Part shown: in pieces, positions 31,771-42,359 of the stretch
How positions within the stretch are numbered: position 1 is the first letter of the stretch
Layout: every line of letters begins with the position of its first letter
Assembly (NCBI GenBank): GCA_023213315.1
Contig: JAKCPI010006185.1
Location: 52,491 to 116,490 of the forward strand
DNA from: Euborellia annulipes
Lineage: Eukaryota > Arthropoda > Insecta > Dermaptera > Anisolabididae
DNA: 64,000 bases
Reading direction: 5' to 3'
Translations under genes and position numbers: made by a program
The notes under the pieces: generated by a model
Told to the model about the DNA's origin: nothing
The model's input: only the letters and a program-made list of their open reading frames with translations
The model's database searches: none

Positions 31771-33170
31771 AAAAACCTTTTTCCAATTTTATTAAAAAAA
31801 AATGACCGAGCTCCGGCTCGCTCAACCAGGAACTTTCAATTAAATTGTCTATTAATCATTTGAAATAATTAAGGATAGAGTCTAAATGGCCTTAGATGAA
31901 AAAGAAGTATATGGTGTATAGTGAAATAATTTTAATGACCGAAAAGCTAAAACGTAAATTCTGGTACAGACGACAGATTTTATTTTACCCCTTCAAATTT
32001 AAAATTATTTCACCAAATACCATATAGGCCTACTATACTATATACTTAAGGCTCTAGCTATCAGGTGGGGACTTAATTGTTGCGCTCACTGTACTTGGAT
32101 ACAGTAAATACTGTATTTTAAAGATTTTTGTTTGGAGGTGGAAGGAAAAGAAAAAAATATGAGTTCAACCCCCTCCCCCTTCCTCCAAATAAAAATATAG
32201 GCCTACACACTTGCTATTAGTAGTAGCTATATCATTATTTATCCTCTGCTTATTTATTTATATTTTTGAAAACAGCTATTTTTTACAAAGACACCCCCAT
32301 TCTACATGCTCGTTTTCAAAAGAATTTTAAAGCCTAGTTTGAGGATTTAAAAAGATTAAAATAAGATTTCGGGAAAATACAATACAATTATTATTATCTA
32401 TCCTCTACCAAATTTTTTAAGGTGCACTTCTTTAGTTCATTATAGAGATGAATTTCTTTCTAATTACTTTATTTTTCTTTTGTTTTAAACCTTTCAAAAG
32501 ATATAACACGCTTGCAATGGCCTTTTTTTTATACCAACCTATAATTTATTCCCTGTATATTCCCTAAGCAATCAATATTTGATCTCAGCAGGGGGAGAAA
32601 ATAAAGGCAGAATATTTCATTCTCTCTTCTAAGAAATGAATATCATTAAACTAATAGGAAGCTCTTGAGTACCTCGCTTGAAATTTTAGACATTTTAATA
32701 ATTTTCTTCAATGGACAAACTTTCTCTGAGATTAAACACGCTCATTTATTATTTTATAACCTTTGTACATTTTAATTCAATAGTAATTTCATTCTTCCAT
32801 TAAAATTTTATGTTACAAAAATAGAGAGTACATTTTTACTTACTAATTTAATAAATTTAATTATCTAATTATTATCTTTCCATGTTTTCTTCGGTTTTTT
32901 AAAACTAAATTTAGTTAAATAATTTTCGAGATCTATATATTTGAATAAGATTTTAATATATCTCGAAAATTATTTAACTGTAATTAACCTCTCTGCTTTT
33001 CTAAACTTTATTCTCCCTACTACATCGTATATGCTGCTTACAATAGGATGTTAGAGCAGACCCTCTCCTGGTTTAAAAATCAAGTGAGAAATTTTTATTT
33101 AAAGCTTTCTCGCTTTAAAATTCTCTTGTTCGAGAAATGCACGGTTAAATTAAGGGGAAATGCCTATTTG
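31771..33170. other. AT-rich non-coding with one 20-bp hairpin
   Basis: No gene was recognised. A perfect 20-bp hairpin has arms 32913-32932 and 32960-32979 (AGTTAAATAATTTTCGAGAT). Confidence 0.4.
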
Positions 33171-33186
33171 TTGGTGTAGGTCGAGG

Positions 33187-33262
33187 GTCCAGTGGCTTGG
33201 TGCAAAGGACACAGAATAGCACTGGAAAGGCTGGAAATCCTGGGTTCGATTCCCGGGGCCAT
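33187..33262 (+). repeat. tRNA-like SINE head or tRNA pseudogene
   Basis: A perfect B box (GGGTTCGATTCCCGG, 33242-33256) lies about 50 bp after an A-box-like AGTGGCTTGGTGC. The ends do not pair as an acceptor stem, and a T run follows near 33309. Confidence 0.45.
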
Positions 33263-33269
33263 GAGGAGT

Positions 33270-33748
33270 TTGTTAAAAATAGACAATATAGACAATGGAT
33301 ATTCTTGTTTTTTTTTTTTTTTTTTTTTTTAATTTGGGGAAAGGACTTTTTTCGTTGATTGTCTCAAAAACTAGGTTTTTGAAAATTCGTGAAAGAATAA
33401 AAACTTTTTTTAAAATGATGTAAATTATCATAATATTACAAAAAAAAAAAAAACAACCTATAAAGTACTATTTCCAGTTGACGATTTTATTCTAAAAGTT
33501 TATATATCTATACGATTTTAGTGAAAGAAAGATATCAAATTTTATGAATCAGGCAGATTGGGTTTTTAAGACATCGTGTTCATACACACACACTGACATA
33601 ATTCAAAAAATGATTTTTTTGACCCATATCTAAAACGTCTACTTTTATTTGATAATTTAAATTTTTTTTTTTTTATTAATTTTTCTTTTCCAAAAATCGA
33701 ATTTTAAAAAGATTGTCTTCACGCAGAATTCTTTCCAAGGAAATTTAT
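33270..33748. other. Non-coding, nothing recognised
   Basis: AT-rich with a long T run at 33309-33330. No gene-like frame. Confidence 0.3.
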
Positions 33749-33749
33749 T

Positions 33750-33952
33750 CAGTGAGTTAGGAAATGTATGTTATTATTATTAATGAGTAGACACGATATA
33801 CTGTAAGTTCCTGTTTGACCGGAACAGTCCACTTGAGGACACTTGTCCAGGTGTGAATAATTTGTCCTGGTTTTAAGTTCTACTTTTGCAACGCATACAG
33901 CGTGTGGCTTGTTTGATAAGTTGAAATATTTTATAAAAATGGTAATTGACAA
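33750..33952 (-). CDS. Candidate exon of a small Cys-containing protein
   Basis: The minus frame reads KPHAVCVAKVELKTRTNYS, then DKCPQVDCSGQTGTYSISC, before a stop. It resembles in spacing the RTKYERTSDKCPQGANG segment coded at about 38800-38930 on the same strand. No convincing splice sites or start codon were found, so it may be a fragment of a gene whose other parts are diverged, or chance. Confidence 0.22.
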
Positions 33953-33959
33953 GAGTTAA

Positions 33960-34990
33960 AATACTCTCATTTCTTCATTTTAAGATCAGTCACTGCCATT
34001 CAAACAATATTTGTCACAGTTATTTCATTTGAAAAATATATGGTTTATTGAATTACGCCTCACCTTATATTTATTTCTAACCATAACAATTAATAATATA
34101 TTCTTTTTTGTTTTAGGTAACATCTCCTCTTTCTCTTCAATTGATCACCTGTCAATTTTTGTGGTGAGTTCATCTCTCCTTTTTACCCCCTCTTTTAACG
34201 CCCCTCAATCAATTAAATAGAGACTTTTTTGTTTAAAATTTAAATAATGAGAGAAGAGAATATAAACTCTACCTATCTCCTTTAACCTGATAATTTCGGT
34301 CGGATACCTTCAAAATCAGAAGCAAACTTCTCATTTGATTTAATTTATCTTCGCTGTTTGTTGCTCGAGCAAAGATATAATTTTCTTCTTGTAAATCGAA
34401 TCAATTATATTTTAGCATTACGAAAAGGACTTCATCCTGGCAAATTCCATGTTAATTAAATTACTGATCCTTAAAACAAGGCGTCATTGGCAAGCCATTA
34501 TTAACTTACTATAATTGGGAAAGTATGAAATGATTAATCCCCATCTTGTCTTTCCCTGGACCCAATTTGTCATCTCCCTCAGCATCCCTACTCCCCTTCT
34601 CTCGGCTCCTAGGGGAAAAGCTGCCCCTAGCGCAGATGTAATCGCTTGTTTTCCAGGAAATCTATACCTTGAAAAGTACATTTTATGAACCAAAAGCAAA
34701 TATTGTTTCAGAGTTTTTATTAAAGGAAAAAAGTTTGGCCGTCAATAGAAAGCCCAGCAAGGGGATATTCTATATCAAATTAGAATCTTCTATACAGTAT
34801 ATTGCTTCGGTTTTATAAACAAAAAAAAAAAAGTTTTATAAAAAATAAAAAATAAATTATAGATTAATTTATTTTTATCTTAAAATCAAAACTTTTTCAA
34901 GACAAATTATAATATCACTTTTTTGAATAATGAGGAATAAAAAAAATTCAAAAATAGAATTTATTCTTTTATTCATGTTTCAAGCCATGC
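33960..34990. other. Non-coding, nothing recognised
   Basis: No supported gene. A GC-richer stretch at 34540-34640 shows no motif I can name. Confidence 0.3.
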
Positions 34991-34995
34991 TGACG

Positions 34996-35023
34996 TTTCG
35001 GCCTAGATTTAAAGCATCATCAA
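34996..35023 (-). ncRNA. Hammerhead-like motif
   Basis: Minus strand: TTGATGA (one change from CTGATGA), a weak stem, GGCC, then GAAACGTC. Probably a Penelope terminus; coding parts are not visible. Confidence 0.35.
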
Positions 35024-35560
35024 AAAAAGACAACGATATAAATAAATGTTAAAAATTATTTATTGAATATTTTATATAAAATTCTATAAACTAAAACGAA
35101 AGCATAAACATTAATAAGAGAATTATACACCTAAGATTTTATATAAATTGTAATAAAGTTTTTTTTTTTTTTTTTTTTGAGGCATTGACAAACTGTATTT
35201 ATTTTATACTCGGCAAAATCAATTGGATAAAGAATCCTTATATAAAATCTCCATTCTCAATAGATAAGAATGTCGATATAATTAAAAGATTCTTTCCAAA
35301 TATTAATTAAGCGTTAATTTTTAGAAAAAACAAATATGTGAAATTTAATAACTAGCTGCGCCGTCCGCCTTCGGCTCGTTTCCTTCTCTCTTATTATTTA
35401 ATTTTTCTAAGTATCCTATAAATCTTACAAATATGTAAAGGATGGTATATACCATATAAGACAGTATTGATTAAAAACAACAGGTTTGCACCTATATAAA
35501 CATCAAAAATAAAAGTTATTATATTTTTCAACAAGTGGAGTTGTACAAATAAATAATATT

Positions 35561-35898
35561 CATTAAAATGTGTGAAAGCATATTATGTTTGGTTCTGGTG
35601 GCGATGTTTTTTTATGTAGGGTTTATTGTTAGACGACATTAGCTACAGTTTCGAGGCATCACACCCCAACTTCGGGTCTATAAGATCCTATGACTCCTTT
35701 TATCTTTTCAACTCCCAAATTAATTCGGAAAATATTAATTTAGGAGTTGAAAAGATAAAAGGTGTCATAGGATCTTATTGGCCTGAAGATGGGGTGTGAT
35801 GCCTCGAAACTGTAGCTAATGTCGTCTAACAATAAACTCTACATAAAAAAAACATCGCCTCCAGAACCAAACATAATATGCTTTCACACATTTTAATG
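35561..35898. repeat. 338-bp fold-back repeat containing a Penelope-type terminus
   Basis: Arms 35561-35715 and 35743-35898 are near-perfect reverse complements around a loop of about 27 bp. Each arm holds a hammerhead-like motif. The right one (35783-35809) has exact CTGAAGA and GAAA; the left one (from 35649, reversed) has a changed core. GTCGTCTAACAATAAAC follows the motif. Confidence 0.85.
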
Positions 35899-36162
35899 AA
35901 AGTTATTATTAGAGACCGGATTTTAAGCAAAATGCTTATTGCTCAATTTTATAAGCAACCATTAGATATTTAATTTCTATACGAATTAGGAAAAACTAAG
36001 TGTATTGAGATTGCATTTTTTATGCTTTTTTTGCTTTTTTTGAGTTTTCATGCTTTTTTTTCCCTTTCGTGCTTATTTGAACTTATTTTACGAATATTTA
36101 TAATTTTTTTGTTTTTTTTTATTAAAAACACACTTTTTTCCCATTCCCACACGCATACACCA

Positions 36163-36369
36163 GGGACGTATATAAGGGGGGGGGAGGGGGGGGGGCGCCC
36201 CCCAAAAAAAAAATTTTCCAAAAACCCCGCAGTGCGAAAAAACATAGCCCTGTAAAAAAATTTTTTCCGCAGGGTGAAAAAATTTGGTTGCGCAAAAACA
36301 AAATTTTTCGCAGGGCGGGGCAGAATAAATTTAGTTTCTTTATAAAAAAAATTTGTATACGCCATTGGT
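36163..36369. mobile_element. hAT MITE related to 22578-22788
   Basis: Left end CAGGGACGTATATAAGGGG and right end GTATACGCCATTG, with the same series of CGCAGGG..AAAATTTTT units inside. The flanks GCATACAC and GTATGAGT are only half alike, so the duplication has decayed. Confidence 0.7.
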
Positions 36370-36714
36370 ATGAGTAGAAATTGCTTATGAGATGCTTTTT
36401 TTTCAACTTTTATGCTTATTTAACAACTTTTTATTCAAGTTTTTTATGCTTTTTTAAGCACTTTTTTCCCATTTTTTTATGCTTTTTTTTTCGGTCTCTA
36501 GTTATTATATTTTGATTAATTTTTTGACTGTCCAAAATCCACCTCCACAATAGGGTATTTGACCTAAATGTTTTCCTGTCCTATCATTATGAGCGCAAAA
36601 TCTTTAAATCCTGGAATATAGGATCTACATTATGCTTAATCTAGTATTTTTCTGTATCCGAAAAGATTTTATTAATAATTATAGAACACTTTAATCGGTT
36701 ATCAGCTTAACGAA

Positions 36715-36992
36715 GCCCTCGGGGCATGGCGTAGAGGTTAGCGTGCTAACCTCATATACCAAACGTCGCGGGTTCGGACCCCAGGCAGTCCGATGATTTT
36801 ATTTAAGCCAATTGGATACCAAATGGCTTAAATAAGAATGCCTGGACCCCAATATATATAATTTAATAATAACGGATATCGTAAAATGTCTTAAATGGCC
36901 TAAGTTGCCGAAAAGACAGTGTGAATGTGTGTGTGAGTGTGAGTGTGAATGAGAAAAAAGTGTGAGTGTTTTTTATAAAAAAAAAAAAAAAA
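36715..36992 (+). repeat. SINE-A, full length with TSD
   Basis: tRNA-derived head with A box (TGGCGTAGAGG) and B box (GGTTCGGACCCC), then GCAGTCCGATGATTTTATTT, a palindromic CCAAATGGCTTAAATAAG, and AACGGATATCGT. After that come GGCCTAAGTTGCCGAAAAGA, a TGTGTG-rich stretch and a poly-A tail. The 11-bp duplication AGCTTAACGAA flanks it (36704-36714 and 36993-37003). Confidence 0.92.
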
Positions 36993-37385
36993 AGCTTAAC
37001 GAAGAATAATAGAAGAAATTTGCAAATGATTGTTTTTAAATATTATTAATTCTTGATATGAAATGTAATGTTTGTTTAGTAACAAACTTGTTCTTTAATC
37101 TCTCTTAAACCTTCACCTACTATGTTTTTATTTTGTTAATATATGGGCGCCTTATATTATTTGGTAACTCAACACCTTCTAGAATATTTAATAAGATTTC
37201 TAACTTTAATTTGTTTAGAGTAAGTTGAGAATCCTAAAACGATAACTAGAGGGCTCTTAGCCAACTTAACCGACAAGAGGGCGGCTGAAACCTGAAGAGA
37301 ACATCAATTAAATCTTAAACATTTTCGAAAAATTTCCCTCTCTCTTCTTTTAATGAAATTTGAAAGCCTTGATTTTCCATATTTA

Positions 37386-38075
37386 CTTTTTTACTTTCTC
37401 TTCCTCTATATATATGTTAATATATATAGAGAGAGAAAGTATTGGATTCATGTCAAAAATTCGATGTCGAGATTTTGATGGATCTTCACGTTTTGAGGTC
37501 CCCTGAATCCAAAAAAGTGGTTTTCGCGACATGGTCTGTCTGTGTGTCTGTGTGTCTGTGTGTGTGTGTGTGTGTGTCTGTGAACAAAATATCTCAAGAA
37601 CGAAAAGAGTTAGGAGGTTGAAATTTTATATTTAAGTTAGGCACCCCCATGGGACCTGACACGAAGCTTTTGACCAAAATCGACCAAAGAGTACTAGTAC
37701 TTTACTGATGCACTTTTTCAGTTTTTTTCGATTTTCTCAAAATTTGCTCCAACGATTTTTTTAAAATTCAAAAATCAATTATTTTTTAGATTTTCTTTAA
37801 AATGTATATTCTCATTTTGTGATTGAAATCTTCAGAAGACCACTTTACTCTTGTTCTCCATAGAAAAGATAGGAGAAATGGTTGCCATGGTAACAAAATA
37901 TAAATATTTTGTCATACTTATAAATTTTACATCTTGAAAATCGAATGTACCGTACTGTCGGAAACTAAATACATGTCGACACAAAAAATCTGGTGTGACA
38001 AGCACAGTACACAACATTCGATTACCGAAGGTAAGAGAAAGTTGTGTGCTGTGCGCCAGTCACACCAGATTTTTT
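37386..38075 (+). repeat. R1 repeat, near full length
   Basis: Head TTTTTACTTTCTCTTCCTC with an AT palindrome, CATGTCAAAAATTCGATGTC, GTGGTTTTCGCGACATGGTC, a GTCTGTGTG microsatellite (37538-37581), and AGAGTTAGGAGGTTG. Then GTACTAGTACTTTACTGATG, GGTTGCCATGGTAACAAAAT and a terminal hairpin at 37985-38075 (arms AAATCTGGTGTGAC and GTCACACCAGATT). It is non-coding. The microsatellite in the middle and the 3' stem-loop are hallmarks of Helentron-associated elements; the class is inferred. Confidence 0.8.
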
Positions 38076-38344
38076 TTCTTATCTTCACCAACAATCTTCC
38101 TTCAATTTATTTAAATTCCGAATTATAAAATCCTCTCAAATATTCCAAATATCTTAATTTCACTAAATAAATTTACTTAAGCCGATTCACTCGAATTATC
38201 TTATCATATTATCTTATAATAAGTGTTATTTCGAACTCTTATTGTAAACTCGCTAAGCGTATCTAAATATTCCAAATATTTATTTCTCTTTACAAATTTT
38301 ATTAAAAAAAAAAAAAAAAATCTTACTTAAGCCGATTCACCTTA

Positions 38345-38500
38345 AGTTCGGGCTTGATGTAGGGGTTAGCGTACTAGACTCGTACACCAAAAGTCGCAGG
38401 TTCGGACCCCAGGCAGTCCAATGATTTTATTTAAGCCATTTGGATACTAAAATATGTTAATAACGGTTATCGTCAAAGTCTTTTTATTTTAGCTCATTTT
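38345..38500 (+). repeat. SINE-A, head with truncated body
   Basis: GGGCTTGATGTAGGGGTTAG, CAGGTTCGGACCCCAGGCAG, then ATGATTTTATTTAAGCCATT and AACGGTTATCGTC; the tail is lost. Confidence 0.7.
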
Positions 38501-38799
38501 AAATAATTTTTGCGGATCGTTTTTAGTCAGAGCAGTAAACAAACTCATAAGTTTAAATTTGAAGTTTTTATATTTTCATGATATTTCAAATATTAAAATA
38601 TTTTTTATAGAAACTTCTATTAGAAGTCAAAAACAATTTATTTTCACAATTTAATATTCACACTAAATCGATCTGGAACTATTGCAAAAAAAAGTAATAA
38701 TTGACAGAATTCCCTTTTATTATACTCTACATGTTATGCTTTGATGTTGGTAAATAAAAAATTAATACGTTAAATAATATTGACGATGATAGACTGCGT

Positions 38800-39149
38800 A
38801 CCATTAATGTCAACTTTCATGTTTCCATTTGCTCCTTGGGGACATTTATCTGAGGTCCGCTCATATTTAGTCCTATTTAACACCAGACCAGGTGACAGGA
38901 CAACTAGGATTAAAAGGCTTATTATCTCAATTATTAAAATCTTAAATTTTTAATATTTACATCAAGCACCAAGCCTTGGGAATTTTCAACATTTTGCTCA
39001 GGAACCTGTTTTGCTTGGCAATGAACTTGAACTTGGAAAAAGTCTGTGCCCCAATTGTTTTTTTGATTAATAACGTTAATACAATTATGCGAAATAATTT
39101 TATTTTGGTTTCTCCTCTTAATCTTTCGGCCATTTTTTGGACGATTCAA
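38800..39149 (-). CDS. Candidate exons of a secreted-type protein
   Basis: The minus frame at 38960-39149 reads ...CINVINQKNNWGTDFFQVQV, then HCQAKQVPEQNVENS, up to GAT/GTAAAT, a possible donor. After about 57 bp, past an acceptor-like CCTTTTAATCCTAG, another frame reads VVLSPGLVLNRTKYERTSDK, then CPQGANGNMKVDING, to a stop. The two do not join in frame at these sites, and no start codon was found. Function unknown. Confidence 0.25.
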
Positions 39150-39199
39150 TCAAAAATGTTCAGTTTTCAGTTGGTTTGAGGTAGAGATTTGAAATTCTA

Positions 39200-41470
39200 G
39201 AATATTTATTTTTTAAATTTCCTTTAGAAACAGCTTTATTGCCTCCTTCAAATATTAACCTCCAATTAATTTAAGTAAATTATCCTAAATTATCCTCGAA
39301 AAAAAAAATCGTTAATTTGGTTTGAATTTCATAAGTAATATGATATTTTAAGATAATCGTTATCCACCAATTTCAAGACATACATTTTATTTTTATTAAA
39401 ACTTTCTGTTGTATAGTCGGTGCCACAAGTGCCTCATGTGCTCGAGAGTTGAGCCTTGAGCCTAGGCAACCAAAATGATTAGCTGTTGGAAGTGTGGCCT
39501 TGAAAGTAGCTTTTTCCCTTCAGTTCCATTAAAAAAAAAAGATTATATATTTATTTTAATAATATTGGTTTCGTTGTCTAAGCTCAAGGTTCCACTCACG
39601 AGCACATCAGACACTTGTGGCGTCGACTATACGTACTGCACATTTTAATTAGGTATACAATATAATGACGCAGACATATTTTTGGAAGGGGGTCTTCAAA
39701 ACTTGATTAGGAGCTAGAAATATTAGTAATAAATTTTTTCAACGGCTGCGTAGCTCCTCCCACAGTCCCATGTCGTATACCCAGAAAGTTGGTAACAGAG
39801 CAACTAACTGCTTCTCTAATTTCCAAGCCAACTTGTCGATTTTGTGTTCCCATATTGAAGAAATTTGATTATAATTAATTTTTCAAAGAGATTCAGATTA
39901 CTTCCTGGTTCAAGTACTATATGTGTACTTAATAGATACTCAAATAGACTCATTGAAAATTGTGGATTTCTATAGAACATATACATACATACATACACTT
40001 TTCCCATTTCATTTATATATATATAGATTACTAACTAAAATATACTACGATTAATCCCAAAAATTAACGTATAATAACAATCAATGAATCAAGTTAGATC
40101 TAGTAGATTAGGAATTCAAAAGACAACAAAATAGACTCTCCAGTCTAATTAAGGAAAAATTTTAGAAATGTCCTTGCATCATTGCACCATTTTATTGATG
40201 ATAAAATTAATTTTACGTTCCGTTTTATTTTTTTAATTCCATTTGTTAATTTACCTATTATATAATTCCCAATATTAATGATATAGAGAGCGATCATGCA
40301 TATAAAATATATTTTTTTGATATACCTAAATTAATGTTTAATTATTAAATTATCCATAAAGAACAAATTAAAAAAACATGTTTAGTATCTTTTTTTTTTA
40401 AATATTAATGAGTTGTTATTTTATAGTATTTCCTTCAACATTCAAATGACTCATTGGAAACGACTGTTATTTTCTAATTCATCGCCCCTCTCTGCTTTTT
40501 TTCCTCGACTCTGACCTAGCAAATATGTTCCACATCCTTGGCTAACAGGCTCTTTTTGTTCGTTGCCTTAAGGCTCCATTAAAATGCGCTCCCGATAATT
40601 TGCTTTGCGTAGGGAACCAACCAACACAATAACATCTCTCTATAAACTCGTCCTTAAGACTTGAAATGACGTGTTTGAAAAATTAATGCCCCAAAGGGTA
40701 CAAATGTGAGAGGATTAGTAAATGACAATCTTATTCTTTTGGTATGCCACCAATGTATTTGGCCCTAACGACATGACTGTCCTTTACGTTAAGGAATTAG
40801 GAAGGGAATTCAATTAGCTCTGCTACATGTGTTTCTTTTTTAAATTAAACTTTTTTTTTTGTTATTTAGATTTATTCATTTCTATTCCATATAAAAATAA
40901 ATATATATGAAGGCAGATTTAATTAGAGTAATTGATTTTTTTTTTGCGAAAATTCTTTTAGGTCAACGTTTATTAATTTCCTCACTCATCAGTGAATATT
41001 TACACAAAATTTACTTTATTTTTAGGTGGAATTTAATTATTAAACCCTTCACTGTATCCGTCAAATTATTAAATCTCTATCTCAGAAAATTTATTATTAA
41101 AAAATTCTATTATTTTTGTTATTTGTCTGATATAAAAATAATCTTAAATTTATTTGGATCTTTTTTTTTGAGAGACGAAAGCTCAAATATCCCTAAGGAA
41201 AAGTTTTTTTTTTCTTCTTCGGGCCATAAGGGGAAAAACAACTTATCAGGGGAGAATACACACTCTCAATTTTCAAGACATGTCGGCTAAGATGGGATTT
41301 TATGTCCAATTTTATTTATTCCTTTTATATCATATTTTCGTAAAACATAATACGATTTGAAAGGTGGACGAACGAATTAGAGAAATATTATTATAGATAG
41401 AACCAAATACTCAAAAATAAAATTTTTCTTAGGCCTTAGGAGAAATAAGGGAAAAACTTTTTTTTTTTAA
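39200..41470. other. Long AT-rich non-coding stretch
   Basis: No gene supported. The 127-codon open frame at 40907-41290 has the composition of random AT-rich DNA. A short direct repeat of CATA lies at 39983-39997. Confidence 0.4.
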
Positions 41471-41483
41471 CTGCTCGTCAACA

Positions 41484-41512
41484 TTTCGGTTGCTCGTTAT
41501 ACCCTTCCTCAG
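41484..41512 (-). ncRNA. Hammerhead-like motif
   Basis: Minus strand: exact CTGAGGA, a stem ending AACC, then GAAATG. Probably an isolated Penelope terminus. Confidence 0.4.
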
Positions 41513-41651
41513 AACAAAGCAAAGATATCACTGTGTATGGGTTATTCGAATATTTTTTATATGACACATAGACCTAAACTTATAATTTATACACAGAAAC
41601 TTATTTTTTTCTTTTTTTAGTAAAATCGAGTTATTGATAATAATTTTAAAA

Positions 41652-42350
41652 CTCTGAGGACCGGTTGCTTCACTTCTAATTAACTAGCTCGGATAAGTTA
41701 GTTGACTATGACTTTTTCTGAATCTTTTCACATCTAGTTAAGCTAATCATATGATCAAATAAGAGCCCAAATCGTAGTTAGTTAGCTAAGATCCAAAGTT
41801 CGGTTAACTAAGGGGTTAAATTAAAAACGCAGGCCTTGTCTATTTATTTTTTTGGAAATTAAAGAATTAATAAATTTAATTTTTAACATTAAGATTTAAT
41901 TTCGGGCAAAACTGATGGCATTTTTGGAATCAGCGCTACCCAAATACCCAAAATTAGCTCCAAATACTTGATCAACAAAATCACTGTTCTCTGTGTTAGG
42001 GCCTATATGTGAAAAAACTCATTTTTTTAACTCGGAGGTTAAGCGTGTTCTTGTTTACTATATCGAAGATTTACTATCTGTCGGATAAATTTGCCAGTTG
42101 GCTAGATGTGAAACAACCGGCTCTTAAAAAAATAATTTTGAAATTTATAAAATAATAACCATTTACAAAAGAGAAAAAATATATAAAGGAATAAATAAGA
42201 CATCGCATAGTCCGGTTTCGAATAGTCCTACAATTCGGTGGGCCCGAATTATTCGAGGACATTTGTCAAAGGGAGTTCTTGTTTACTATATCGATGATTC
42301 GCTATCGGTCGAAATGTTTGCTAGTTGACTAGGAGTGAAGCAACAGGTTC
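41652..42350. repeat. Repeat with an inverted end and an internal direct copy
   Basis: GGACCGGTTGCTTCACTTCT at 41659 is matched in reverse at about 42100-42125 and 42335-42350. The two right copies (42044-42125 and 42270-42350) are direct repeats of about 80 bp starting GTTCTTGTTTACTATATCGA. Possibly a TIR element; no target duplication was found. Confidence 0.45.
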
Positions 42351-42359
42351 TGAGAGAAC

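Noticed and set aside
33187..33262. Possible functional tRNA gene
   Set aside because: The T-arm is good, but the 5' and 3' ends do not pair into a 7-bp acceptor stem.
36163..36369. Perfect target duplication for this MITE
   Set aside because: The flanks match only partly, so I call the element from its ends and interior alone.
40907..41290. 127-codon open frame on the plus strand
   Set aside because: Composition is that of AT-rich random sequence (Phe, Ile, Leu, Lys). No start context, domain or splice support was found.
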